Shown here: positions 54,759 to 62,630 of the stretch, piece by piece
Numbering within the stretch: the first letter of the stretch is position 1
How the letters are laid out: each line of letters begins with the position of its first letter
Assembly: GCA_017303355.1 (NCBI GenBank)
Contig: JAFLCU010000013.1
Location: 1-64,000, forward strand
Source: Caulobacterales bacterium
GTDB lineage: Bacteria; Pseudomonadota; Alphaproteobacteria; Caulobacterales; Aquidulcibacteraceae
DNA length: 64,000 bases
Direction: 5' to 3'
The notes under the pieces: generated by a model
Databases searched by the model: none
What the model was told of the DNA's origin: nothing
Seen by the model: only the letters and a program-made list of their open reading frames with translations
Program-made: the position numbers and the translations under genes

Positions 54759-56123
54759 TTGCCGAACAAGAAGTCCGCACTCTCTAAGCCCGCTCCGAAG
54801 GCGGCAGTCGCGCCGAAGGCCGCTGCCGCCAAGAAGGCCGCGCCGGCGCCTGCGAAGGTTGCCGCGCCGGTCAAGAAGGAGCCGCCCAAAGCCGCCGCGA
54901 AGCCGGTAGCGAAGGCCAAGCCGGAAGCAGTCGCCAAGGCTGCTCCGGCGGCAAAAGCGGCGAAGCCCGCGCCGAAGCCCGCCCCCAAGGCGGCGCCCCC
55001 GGCCAAGGCGGCTGTGCCCAAGAAGGCGGACGTGAAGCCGGCCCCTGCGCCCAGAGCGGCGCCGAAGGCCGAGGCAAAGGCGAAGACCCCGGCCCCCGCC
55101 CCCAAGGCGACGGCCAAGCCGGCAGCGAAAGCTGCTCCGGAGCCGAAAGCGGCGGCCAAGGCCGCACCGGAAGCCAGGGCGGCAAAACCCGTGACCAAGG
55201 GCAAACCGCTGCCGGCGGAGACCAAGGCTGCACCGGCGAAGCCGATCAAGACCGAGGCGAAGCCCGCCGAAAAGGCCAAGCCCGAGCCGAAAGCGAAACC
55301 GGCGCCCAAGGCGAAGGCCGAGCCGAAGCCGGCGGCTGAAAAGCCGAAGGCCCAACCCAAGCCGCCGAAGGCCAAGCCGGTGAAACCACCGAAGCTCGCG
55401 CCCGTCGCGGCCGCGTTCGCTGGGCCGATCCCGTCGAAGCCGCTGGCTGTCGCCGCTGGCCGTGCGCAGCCCGTCGCCATGACGCCGCTGAGCGCCCCGA
55501 TCCGCCAAGCGCCGAAGCCGCTCGCCGCGCCGAAACCGGTCGCTGTCGAGCCGGAAATGGTGGGCGATCTGCAAGCCGTCCCGGCTTTCAAGGGCAAGGC
55601 TGGCGGGGCGAAGGGCATGGTGCTGGTGGGCGCTATCGCCGGCGCGTTCGGCGTGAAGGGCGAAGTTCGCCTGCGCGCCTTCACCGACAAGAAGGACGGC
55701 GTGATCGCCTACGGCCCGCTGCACAGCGAAGACGGCAAGGTGATCCTGAAGCCGAAATCCTGGCGCGAGTTGAAGGACGGCGTCGCCGTCGTCGCGCCCG
55801 AGGTGAAAACACGCGAGGACGCCGAAGCGCTGAGAGGCACGCGCCTCTTTGTGCCGCGCGCAAATCTGCCGCCGACGGCGGAGGACGAGTTCTATGTTGT
55901 CGATCTGCTCGGCTCGCGCGCCGAAGCGGTGGACGGCACAGTGCTTGGCGAGATCTGCGCAGTGTGGAATTTCGGCGCTGGCGACATCATCGAATATCGC
56001 CCGCCGAACGGCGGCCCGAACGTGCGCATTACCTTCACCAAGGAAACGGTGCCGCACGTCGATCTCGCCGCCAAGCGCGTCGTGATCGATCCGCCCGCGC
56101 CTGAGCCGACCAACGGCAAGTAG
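54759..56123 (+). CDS. rimM: Ribosome maturation factor RimM with long KAP-rich N-terminal extension
   Basis: A 454-residue protein in which the normal RimM (about 168 residues) starts only at residue 287 (MVLVGAIAGAFGVKGEVRL). The RimM N-domain and PRC barrel (AEDEFYVVDLLGSRAEAVDG to VPHVDLAAKRVVIDPP) are intact and would act on 30S head assembly near S19. Residues 1-286 are almost entirely Ala, Lys and Pro with some Glu and Val, like histone H1 or AlgP tails, and are probably disordered and nucleic-acid binding. The only start for the long form is TTG at 54759, 8 nt after rpsP. No ATG occurs until about residue 240. Confidence 0.85.
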   Translation: MPNKKSALSKPAPKAAVAPKAAAAKKAAPAPAKVAAPVKKEPPKAAAKPVAKAKPEAVAKAAPAAKAAKPAPKPAPKAAPPAKAAVPKKADVKPAPAPRAAPKAEAKAKTPAPAPKATAKPAAKAAPEPKAAAKAAPEARAAKPVTKGKPLPAETKAAPAKPIKTEAKPAEKAKPEPKAKPAPKAKAEPKPAAEKPKAQPKPPKAKPVKPPKLAPVAAAFAGPIPSKPLAVAAGRAQPVAMTPLSAPIRQAPKPLAAPKPVAVEPEMVGDLQAVPAFKGKAGGAKGMVLVGAIAGAFGVKGEVRLRAFTDKKDGVIAYGPLHSEDGKVILKPKSWRELKDGVAVVAPEVKTREDAEALRGTRLFVPRANLPPTAEDEFYVVDLLGSRAEAVDGTVLGEICAVWNFGAGDIIEYRPPNGGPNVRITFTKETVPHVDLAAKRVVIDPPAPEPTNGK

Positions 56124-56147
56124 CGCTTCTTGCCGTGACCGCCAGAC

Positions 56148-56159
56148 CAGACTAGTCTG
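56148..56159. promoter_or_regulatory. Operator/promoter of the VapBC-like pair
   Basis: The perfect palindrome CAGACTAGTCTG ends 5 bp before the antitoxin ATG. It overlaps a candidate -10 (TAGTCT, 56153-56158) positioned 18 bp from TTGCCG (56129-56134). Antitoxins of this type usually bind such dyads to autoregulate. Initiation would fall at or near the ATG, giving a leaderless mRNA. Confidence 0.5.
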
Positions 56160-56164
56160 ACCAC

Positions 56165-56443
56165 ATGGTGACGTGGCAATTACAGACCGCGAAGGCGAAG
56201 CTTTCAGAGCTTCTGCGCGCCGTTCGTGAGGAGGGCCCGCAAACAATCTCTGTGCGTGGTCACGAGGAATTCGTGATCATGCGCAAAGAGGATGCGCCGG
56301 TAAAACGTCCACCGAAAACCTGGGACGAATTGTACGCTGGCGTTAAGGGCGCGGGTGACCGCTTGCTGCTACCTACCCGGGAACCCGAATCCACGCGGGA
56401 TTTGCAATTGGCCGAGGACTTGGCCGGTTGGGATGAGGACTAG
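56165..56443 (+). CDS. Phd/VapB-like antitoxin
   Basis: A 92-residue protein whose N-terminal half has the Phd/YefM DNA-binding fold (WQLQTAKAKLSELLRAVREEGPQTISVRG in parts, then EEFVIMRKED). An extended acidic C-terminal tail (DLQLAEDLAGWDED) would wrap the toxin. It is followed with no gap by a PIN-domain gene. No Shine-Dalgarno sequence precedes the ATG. The pair is inserted between rimM and trmD, which are normally adjacent, so it is probably acquired. Confidence 0.85.
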   Translation: MVTWQLQTAKAKLSELLRAVREEGPQTISVRGHEEFVIMRKEDAPVKRPPKTWDELYAGVKGAGDRLLLPTREPESTRDLQLAEDLAGWDED

Positions 56444-56851
56444 GTGTTCATCCTCGATACCATGGTCGTGTCGGAGCGGACGAAGACGCGCCCCGATCCC
56501 GCCGTGTGTGCGTGGCTCGCGGCAATCGAGCCGCAACAACAATTCATCAGCGTGATCACCATCGGCGAGATTCGCTTCGGCATCGATCGGATGCGGGAAG
56601 GCTCACATAAGCGGCGGCTCGAAATCTGGTTCGACGAACTTGTACCGTTTTTTACCGGGCGCATTCTTCCAATCGATGTCACCGTGGGAAAGCGGTGGGG
56701 GCGATTGAAGTACGACGCGGGCCGATCCGTCTCCGCGGCGGATGGCTTGATCGGCGCGACCGCGCTTGTGCACAATCTCGCGGTGGCCACGCGTAACGAA
56801 TACGATTTCGCCGACTTTGGTCTGCGCGTTGTAAACCCCTGGCTCGCATGA
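56444..56851 (+). CDS. PIN-domain toxin (VapC/FitB-like)
   Basis: A 135-residue PIN nuclease. Catalytic-type acidic residues are in [10 protein letters not shown] (Asp5), [21 protein letters not shown] and [11 protein letters not shown]. The usual LDTNVVSE motif has Met in place of Asn. It would cleave RNA when not bound by the antitoxin encoded immediately upstream. The start is GTG directly after the antitoxin stop. Its own stop overlaps the trmD start by 4 nt (ATGA), so trmD translation is coupled to the toxin gene. Confidence 0.88.
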   Translation: MFILDTMVVSERTKTRPDPAVCAWLAAIEPQQQFISVITIGEIRFGIDRMREGSHKRRLEIWFDELVPFFTGRILPIDVTVGKRWGRLKYDAGRSVSAADGLIGATALVHNLAVATRNEYDFADFGLRVVNPWLA

Positions 56852-57537
56852 GTTTCGCCGCCACCATCATCACGCTGTTTCCGGAAGCGTTTCCGGGCAC
56901 GCTGGGGGTTTCGCTGATCGGCAAAGCGCTGCGCGATGGCGCGTGGTCGTTAGACACCGTACAGCTCCGCGATTTCGGCCAAGGTCCGCACGAGAACGTG
57001 GACGACACACCCGCCGGCGGCGGCGCCGGCATGGTGCTGCGCGCCGATGTGGCTGCGGCGGCGATCGATAGCGTGGCGCGCAACGAACGACCGGTCATCT
57101 ACCTCTCGCCGCGCGGCAAGCCGCTCACGCAGGAGATGGCGCACAAATGGGCGGCTGGCCCCGGCCTGATCGTCTTTTGCGGCCGCTTCGAAGGCTTGGA
57201 CGAGCGCGTCATCGAAGCGCGCGGCATGCAGGAAGTCGCAGTCGGCGACGCCGTGCTCGCCGGGGGCGAGGCGGCGGCGCTGGTTCTACTCGAGGCGTGC
57301 GTGCGCCTCCTCCCAGGCGTGCTTGGCAATGAAAATTCGATTATCGAAGAAAGTTTCAGCGATGGATTGCTCGAGCATCCGCAATACACGCGGCCGCGCG
57401 AATGGGAGGGGCGGAGCATCCCGGAAGTGCTGCTTGGGGGCGACCACGCCAAGGTCGCGGCCTGGCGGCGCGCTGAGCGTGAGCGGCTCACCGCCCAAAG
57501 ACGGCCCGATTTAACAGGCAACCGGTCCAAGGATTGA
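56848..57537 (+). CDS. trmD: tRNA (guanine-N1)-methyltransferase
   Basis: A 229-residue SPOUT methyltransferase that forms m1G37 in tRNA and is usually essential. The trefoil-knot motifs are present: [25 protein letters not shown] and [19 protein letters not shown]. The C-terminal domain ends [12 protein letters not shown]. It lacks an independent ribosome binding site other than what lies in the toxin gene, with an ATGA overlap. It is followed by a small exported-protein gene and then rplS. Confidence 0.96.
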   Translation: MSFAATIITLFPEAFPGTLGVSLIGKALRDGAWSLDTVQLRDFGQGPHENVDDTPAGGGAGMVLRADVAAAAIDSVARNERPVIYLSPRGKPLTQEMAHKWAAGPGLIVFCGRFEGLDERVIEARGMQEVAVGDAVLAGGEAAALVLLEACVRLLPGVLGNENSIIEESFSDGLLEHPQYTRPREWEGRSIPEVLLGGDHAKVAAWRRAERERLTAQRRPDLTGNRSKD

Positions 57538-57548
57538 TCGGAGCTTCC

Positions 57549-58049
57549 ATGCGGCGCGCTCTTTTGGCTCTCGCTTTGCTGTTCGCCACGCCTGCGGCCG
57601 CGCAGCAAAATCCGGCTGAGGTGCAACGCGCGGCATCTGCGCTTGCCGCCATCTGGCGCCCGGTCGATGGCCCGATGACGGCCACGGCGCTGACCGCCGC
57701 CTGCTCGGGCGCTGTTGAGGAGATCGCGGCGGTTGAGGCCGCCCTGCCCCCTGTGCTTTCGCCGGCCTCGCTGGCGCGCGTGCGCGGGCTGCGCGGCTTG
57801 CTGATCATCCCGACCGGCGACGATCCGGCGTGGTTCTATCTATTTCCGCCGATCGGGCTCGATTGGGTGACGCCCGGCATGGGGCGGGTGACGGTGGTGA
57901 GCGAGGCGGAAGGTTTCCTCACTATTCAGGATGGCTCGGGCGCCAGCATCAGCGCGCAATTGGGCCGGGCTGGCCAATGGCCGGTTTTGCGGCTGCGCTC
58001 GCCCGATGGGCCGCTGCTGAACTATGTAGGCTGTGCGCCCACCGGTTGA
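57549..58049 (+). CDS. Exported protein of unknown function
   Basis: A 166-residue protein with a signal peptide (MRRALLALALLFATPAAAQ). The mature part contains two cysteines (TAACSGAVEE and the C-terminal NYVGCAPTG) likely to pair, and beta-rich segments (RVTVVSEAEGFLTIQDGSG). I do not recognise the family. The ATG at 57549 has a GGAGC box and follows trmD by 11 bp; the rplS promoter lies after it. It is an unusual occupant of the trmD-rplS interval. Confidence 0.75.
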   Translation: MRRALLALALLFATPAAAQQNPAEVQRAASALAAIWRPVDGPMTATALTAACSGAVEEIAAVEAALPPVLSPASLARVRGLRGLLIIPTGDDPAWFYLFPPIGLDWVTPGMGRVTVVSEAEGFLTIQDGSGASISAQLGRAGQWPVLRLRSPDGPLLNYVGCAPTG

Positions 58050-58061
58050 GGCTTTACCCCC

Positions 58062-58090
58062 TCGACAGCGCCCGAAGCTTCCCTTATACG
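58062..58090 (+). promoter_or_regulatory. rplS promoter
   Basis: -35 TCGACA (58062-58067), a 17-bp spacer, and -10 TATACG (58085-58090). Each hexamer is close to the sigma70-type consensus. The predicted start near 58097 gives a leader of about 57 nt with no obvious Shine-Dalgarno sequence before the rplS ATG. Confidence 0.65.
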
Positions 58091-58153
58091 CCCCGCTTTC
58101 CCGTGGTTTCCTATGGAAGCGCCGGCCTTTAGCCTGTGCGCTCGGTTGCGTAA

Positions 58154-58561
58154 ATGAACCTGATCCAGACGCTCGAACAAGAAGAAATCGCCCGCATTAC
58201 AAAGGGCAAGACCATCCCCTCTTTCGATCCGGGCGACACGCTGCGCGTGAATGTGAAGATCAAGGAAGGCGATCGTGAGCGCGTACAGGCTTACGAAGGC
58301 GTCTGCATCGCCCGTTCGGGCGGCGGCTTGAACGCCAATTTCACGGTTCGCAAGATCAGCTTCGGCGAAGGCGTGGAGCGCGTGTTCCCGCTGTTCTCGC
58401 CGACGGTCGACAGCATCGAAGTCGTTCGCCGCGGTAAGGTCCGGCGCGCGAAGCTCTACTATCTGCGTGACCGCCGCGGTAAGTCGGCCCGTATCGCCGA
58501 GCGCGCCGGCGGCGCCCGCGAAGAGGCGTTTGTCGGCGAAGCCAACGACGCAGCTGAATAA
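58154..58561 (+). CDS. rplS: 50S ribosomal protein L19
   Basis: A 135-residue L19. Conserved parts are [40 protein letters not shown] (in parts), [29 protein letters not shown] and the basic [22 protein letters not shown]-terminal Ala/Glu-rich tail follows. It has its own promoter and a strong terminator, so it can be expressed apart from ffh-rpsP-rimM-trmD. Confidence 0.97.
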   Translation: MNLIQTLEQEEIARITKGKTIPSFDPGDTLRVNVKIKEGDRERVQAYEGVCIARSGGGLNANFTVRKISFGEGVERVFPLFSPTVDSIEVVRRGKVRRAKLYYLRDRRGKSARIAERAGGAREEAFVGEANDAAE

Positions 58562-58585
58562 GCTTCAGCCCTCTTCCAGAATTCA

Positions 58586-58612
58586 AAGCCCCGCGATGAC
58601 CTCGCGGGGCTT
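58586..58612 (+). terminator. Rho-independent terminator of rplS
   Basis: A perfect 11-bp stem AAGCCCCGCGA/TCGCGGGGCTT with a 5-nt loop is followed by TTC and a T-rich stretch. It begins 25 bp after the rplS stop. Confidence 0.92.
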
Positions 58613-58666
58613 TTCATTTCCAACGCTTGACCTCACGGCCCCACACGCTCACCTGACCTCTGCCCC

Positions 58667-59929
58667 ATGAACGCGCCTGCGAAGCCTCCGCGCGCGGATG
58701 TCGAGATCCTGACGCTCGGCTGCCGCTTGAACGCTTACGAGAGCGAAGCCATGCGCGCGCTCGCGGGCGAAGCCGCACTTTCGAACGCGGTGATCGTCAA
58801 CACCTGCGCCGTCACTAGCGAGGCCGTGCGCGATGCGCGCAAGGCGATCCGCCGCGCGCGTCGCGAGCGGCCGGACGCGGAAATCATCGTCACCGGCTGC
58901 GCGGTGCAGATCGATCCATCGAGCTTTTCGGCGATGCCGGAGGTGAGCCGCGTCATCGGCAATGCCGAGAAGATGCGCGCGGAAAGTTTCGCGGCCAACC
59001 ACGAACGCGTCGCCGTGGCCGACATCATGGCCGTGCGCGAAACCGCGTCGCATCTGATCGACGGCTTTGTCGAACGCACACGCGCGTATGTGCAAGTGCA
59101 AAACGGCTGCGACCATCGCTGCACGTTCTGCATCATTCCGTACGGCCGTGGGAACTCTCGCTCCTCGCCCGCTGGCGAGGTGGTGGAGCAAATTCGCCGG
59201 CTCGCCGCCAATGGCGTGCCGGAAGTGGTGCTGACGGGCGTCGATCTCACCTCGTGGGGCGCGGATCTTCCTGGCCAGCCGACGCTCGGATCATTGGTCG
59301 CGCGCATTTTGAAGCTCGCGCCAAATCTGCCGATGCTGCGCCTCTCCTCGCTCGACGCGATCGAGATGGACGACCAATTGTTCGAATTGGTTACCCAGCA
59401 TGCGCGCGTCGCGCCCTATCTGCATCTCTCCTTGCAGCATGGCGACGATCTCATCCTAAAGCGCATGAAGCGCCGCCATTCGCGCGCGCAAGCGATCGAG
59501 CTCACGCAGCGCCTGCGCGCGGCGCGGCCGGAGATCGCCCTCGGCGCCGATCTCATCGCCGGCTTTCCGACAGAGACCGAGGCGCACTTCGAGAACACGC
59601 TCGCGCTGATCGAAGACTGCGGCCTGGCTTACGTGCATGCATTTCCATTCAGCCCACGCGACGGCACGCCGGCCGCGCGCATGCCGCAAGTGGCGCGCCC
59701 GCTGATCAAGGCGCGCGCGGCGCGTTTGCGCGAAGCGGGCGCTGCGGCGTTGAAGCGCCATCTCGATCATTGGGTTGGCCGCGAAGCCGAAGCGTTGATC
59801 GAACGCGATGGCTTTGCTCGCCTGCCCGATTTCACGTCCGTGCGCTTTGAAGGCGCTGTGGGCCATGCATTCCAGCGCCTGCGCTTTGCCGCACATGACG
59901 GCGCGCAGCTGATTGGCGTCGCCGCATGA
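58667..59929 (+). CDS. mtaB: tRNA (t6A37) methylthiotransferase MtaB
   Basis: A 420-residue radical-SAM enzyme that converts t6A37 to ms2t6A37 in tRNA. The N-terminal UPF0004 domain has TLGCRLNAYESEAM, NTCAVTSEA and VTGCAVQ, with three cysteines for the auxiliary Fe-S cluster. The radical-SAM triad is CDHRCTFC near residue 147. MtaB rather than MiaB is indicated by the short length and the TLGCRLN motif. It overlaps ftsY by 4 nt. Confidence 0.94.
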   Translation: MNAPAKPPRADVEILTLGCRLNAYESEAMRALAGEAALSNAVIVNTCAVTSEAVRDARKAIRRARRERPDAEIIVTGCAVQIDPSSFSAMPEVSRVIGNAEKMRAESFAANHERVAVADIMAVRETASHLIDGFVERTRAYVQVQNGCDHRCTFCIIPYGRGNSRSSPAGEVVEQIRRLAANGVPEVVLTGVDLTSWGADLPGQPTLGSLVARILKLAPNLPMLRLSSLDAIEMDDQLFELVTQHARVAPYLHLSLQHGDDLILKRMKRRHSRAQAIELTQRLRAARPEIALGADLIAGFPTETEAHFENTLALIEDCGLAYVHAFPFSPRDGTPAARMPQVARPLIKARAARLREAGAAALKRHLDHWVGREAEALIERDGFARLPDFTSVRFEGAVGHAFQRLRFAAHDGAQLIGVAA

Positions 59930-60894
59930 TTTGGGGCCTGTTCGACAAGAAAAAGAAGCAAGGCGAGGAGGCGCCCGCTGAGCAGCCCAAGGGCTTGTTC
60001 GACGGCTTGCGTAAATCCTCGGCCAAGCTCGCCGAAAGCGTCACCTCCGTTTTCACGAAGGAGAAGCTTGATGATGCGGCGATCGCTGAACTTGAAGAAG
60101 CACTGATCGCATCGGACATGGGCGCGGCGGCGGCCGCGCGGATCTCGGCGGCGCTTTCCGATCAGCGTTTCAGCAAGGAGAACGGCGCAGCCGAAGCGCG
60201 CGCAGCACTAGCGGGCGAAGTCGCGCGCTTGCTGAAGCCGCGCGAAGCCACGCTTGATCTCACCAACGGACCCAAACCACGCATCGTGCTGGTGATCGGC
60301 GTCAATGGCTCCGGCAAGACGACGACGATCGGCAAGCTCGCCAACAATCTCACCAATGCCGGCGCGAAAGTGGTGATCGGCGCGGCCGATACCTTCCGGG
60401 CGGCGGCGATCGAGCAGCTCAAGGTCTGGGCTGATCGCGCCGAGGCTTCGTTCGTTTCCTCCACGCAGGGCGCGGACGCGGCGGGCGTGGCGTTCGAGAC
60501 GGTGAAGCGCGCCAGGGAAGAGAATGCAGACGTCGCGCTGATCGACACGGCTGGCCGCCTGCAGAACAAGTCAGAGCTGATGGCCGAACTCGCCAAGATC
60601 GTGCGCGTGATGCGCAAGATCGATGAAGACGCCCCGCACGAAACGCTGCTCGTGCTGGACGCGACCGTTGGACAGAACGCGCTTTCTCAAGTCGAAAGCT
60701 TCCGCTCTGTCACCGACATCACGGGCTTGGTGATGACCAAGCTCGACGGCACAGCGAAAGGCGGCGTTCTGGTCGCCGTTGCGCAGCGCCACGCCATTCC
60801 GATCCATTTCATCGGCGTCGGCGAAAAGGCGGAAGACCTGCAGCCATTCGACGCCGCAAGCTTCTCTCGCGCGCTCGTCGGGCTGGACGCTTAA
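59926..60894 (+). CDS. ftsY: Signal recognition particle receptor FtsY
   Basis: A 322-residue SRP receptor GTPase. G1 is GVNGSGKTTT at residues 125-134, the insertion-box region contains AADTFRAAAIEQL, DTAGRLQNK follows, and TKLDGTAKGG is the G4 region. It has only a short charged N-terminal segment (KKKKQGEEAPAEQ) in place of the long acidic A domain of E. coli. Its stop overlaps the convergent cyclophilin stop by 3 bp. It partners with Ffh (52.9 kb). Confidence 0.96.
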   Translation: MIWGLFDKKKKQGEEAPAEQPKGLFDGLRKSSAKLAESVTSVFTKEKLDDAAIAELEEALIASDMGAAAAARISAALSDQRFSKENGAAEARAALAGEVARLLKPREATLDLTNGPKPRIVLVIGVNGSGKTTTIGKLANNLTNAGAKVVIGAADTFRAAAIEQLKVWADRAEASFVSSTQGADAAGVAFETVKRAREENADVALIDTAGRLQNKSELMAELAKIVRVMRKIDEDAPHETLLVLDATVGQNALSQVESFRSVTDITGLVMTKLDGTAKGGVLVAVAQRHAIPIHFIGVGEKAEDLQPFDAASFSRALVGLDA

Positions 60895-61781
60895 CGCGTC
60901 CGCACAGGCAGCGGCACGTTGCAGAGATTGATGCGGCCCGTCGGTTGCAGGAACCATGCATCACGGCGCGTGCGGCGGCTCTCCACGAGATCGCGGAACG
61001 TCGCGCTATCGGTGCGCAGCGTTTCCAGATTCACGCGCTCGCTCGCCGGCAACTCCGAGGCCAAACGTACGGAGCGGATGATCGTGCGCTCTTCCGGCGT
61101 TTCGTAGAAACCCAATGCGCCCGTGCCGCGCGGCATCACCGAGAGCAATTCCATCCCCTGCAGCACACGGCCAACAAGCGTCACATTGCGATCCAGGTGT
61201 CGCGGCGCGTGGCCGATGACGACATAAAGCTCCGCGCCGCTGCCGCTATCGGCTGTGTCGCCGCGGCCCGCGCCGATCATGCCGTAGCAGTGCGCAAGCC
61301 ACGTGCGCCCGTTTTGACCCGCGACGGGGAAGCCATCGGCGAAGCCGACCTCGCGCGCATACGAGTCAGGGTCTTGCAGACGCGTGACGTCCACGCCGGC
61401 GCGTGGGCGATCGAACTCGCCCGGCAAGGAACGCTGCGCTTCGCCGTACGACGTCGCGTCGGCTTCGTCGCGGCCCCATTGGACGACGTAATTATCTTGG
61501 CTGCGCACGATCGCGGCGCCATCCCAATAATGTGCGCGCGCCAGGGCGCGGATATTAGCGGCGTGGTTGGGCGCATATTCAGGCGCGAGTTCGATGATCA
61601 CGCGGCCGCCGGGCAAATCCATGTAGATCGTATTGGCGGGATCGACGGCGCGCCAATCGCTGGCTGGCGATTGTTCCAGGATTTCACCCATCGACCGTAC
61701 CGGCGCCGGCGTTTGCCCTTCGGCCGGCGCGCTCGCGCATGCGGCCAGCAACGCCAAGGCGGCAAATCCATGAAAACGCAT
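60891..61781 (-). CDS. Exported cyclophilin-like protein, active site partly degenerate
   Basis: A 296-residue secreted paralogue of the cyclophilin at 28724-29620. The two share the entry WRxVDPxNTIYxD, the core layout and the unusual tail LRTDxxxFRDLVE. It has a lipoprotein-like signal (LALLAACAS). The active-site segment reads IVRSQDNYVVQWG, compared with FHRVIDDFMAQTG. The catalytic Arg and Gln are kept, but His and Phe are lost and Phe60 is replaced by Tyr. The following region is rearranged, so isomerase activity may be weak or lost. It is convergent with ftsY. Confidence 0.83.
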   Translation of the reverse strand: MRFHGFAALALLAACASAPAEGQTPAPVRSMGEILEQSPASDWRAVDPANTIYMDLPGGRVIIELAPEYAPNHAANIRALARAHYWDGAAIVRSQDNYVVQWGRDEADATSYGEAQRSLPGEFDRPRAGVDVTRLQDPDSYAREVGFADGFPVAGQNGRTWLAHCYGMIGAGRGDTADSGSGAELYVVIGHAPRHLDRNVTLVGRVLQGMELLSVMPRGTGALGFYETPEERTIIRSVRLASELPASERVNLETLRTDSATFRDLVESRRTRRDAWFLQPTGRINLCNVPLPVRTR

Positions 61782-61874
61782 CTCGTCTCTCCCAATCAGG
61801 CGGCGATCTGGGCAGGGATTGGCGTTCAGCGCAAGCGTCTGGTCTGGCGCCCCCGGTTCAGCGTATCAGGAGCC

Positions 61875-62519
61875 ATGACCGAAGAGCTGACGCCCCTCGC
61901 CACCGTGAAGCCCGCCAAGCCCGGCGGCGTGAACCAGCTCATGATCGATCTCGGTCCGATCGCGGTTTACGTCGTCGCGTTCAACATCCTGCAGCGCATT
62001 GAAGCGACCAAGGACAACGCCGTTTACATCGCGACGGGCATATTCATGGCAGCCACGATCGCCGCCATCGTTTGGTGCAAGCTGAAGCAAGGGCGCATTC
62101 CGCCAGTGCTCGTCGTCACCGGCTTCATCGTCACCGCGTTCGGCGGTTTGACGCTGTTGCTGCACGATCCGACCTACATTCAGATCAAACCAACCTTCAC
62201 GTACCTCTTCTACGTAACCGCGATTCTGATCTCGCTGGCGATCAAGCAGAACGTCTGGAAGCTGCTGTTCGGTCACGCCTTCACGTTGCCGGATCGTATT
62301 TGGACGATCCTTGCGCTGCGCTGGTCGGCGTTCTTTCTGTTTCAAGCGGTGCTGAACGAGGTGATCCGCAACACGCAGACGTTCGAATTCTGGTTGAACT
62401 CGCGCCCATTCATCGTCTTTCCGCTGACGCTCGTCTTCGCCGCCATCAACACGCCGATCGTGCTGAAGCACCATCAGGAGCCGGAAGAAGAAGTCACGCC
62501 GCCAGCTGCCGGCGCCTGA
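61875..62519 (+). CDS. ispZ: Septation protein A / inner membrane-spanning protein YciB
   Basis: A 214-residue protein with about five membrane segments. The family signature is in QLMIDLGPIAVYVVAFNI, LLLHDPTYIQIKPTFTYLFYV and the helix FLFQAVLNEVIRN (each in part). YciB/IspZ family members affect cell envelope integrity and division; the mechanism is unresolved. The ATG at 61875 has an AGGAG box. A frame open from 60945 reads antisense through the cyclophilin gene and is rejected. Confidence 0.92.
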   Translation: MTEELTPLATVKPAKPGGVNQLMIDLGPIAVYVVAFNILQRIEATKDNAVYIATGIFMAATIAAIVWCKLKQGRIPPVLVVTGFIVTAFGGLTLLLHDPTYIQIKPTFTYLFYVTAILISLAIKQNVWKLLFGHAFTLPDRIWTILALRWSAFFLFQAVLNEVIRNTQTFEFWLNSRPFIVFPLTLVFAAINTPIVLKHHQEPEEEVTPPAAGA

Positions 62520-62555
62520 TCGCGCCGGATTCGGACCGATTTTCGCCCACAAGGC

Positions 62556-62570
62556 GAACTAAAGTCGAAC
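62556..62570. promoter_or_regulatory. Candidate LexA box between ispZ and marR
   Basis: GAAC-N7-GAAC (halves 62556-62559 and 62567-62570) is an exact match to the alphaproteobacterial SOS repeat in reverse orientation. It lies 61 bp before the MarR gene. About two chance matches are expected in 64 kb on both strands, so a single isolated site is weak evidence. Confidence 0.35.
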
Positions 62571-62630
62571 ACATGATTGAAAGCGCAACCCTCGGCGCTA
62601 AGCTTCCCAGGCGTTTGGGGGCGACGGCTT

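Noticed and set aside
54507..56246. 579-codon minus-strand ORF opposite rimM and rpsP
   Set aside because: Its Gly/Leu/Arg/Phe-rich translation is the antisense shadow of the AAG/GCC/CCG-rich KAP tract. It runs across rpsP and the canonical RimM domain.
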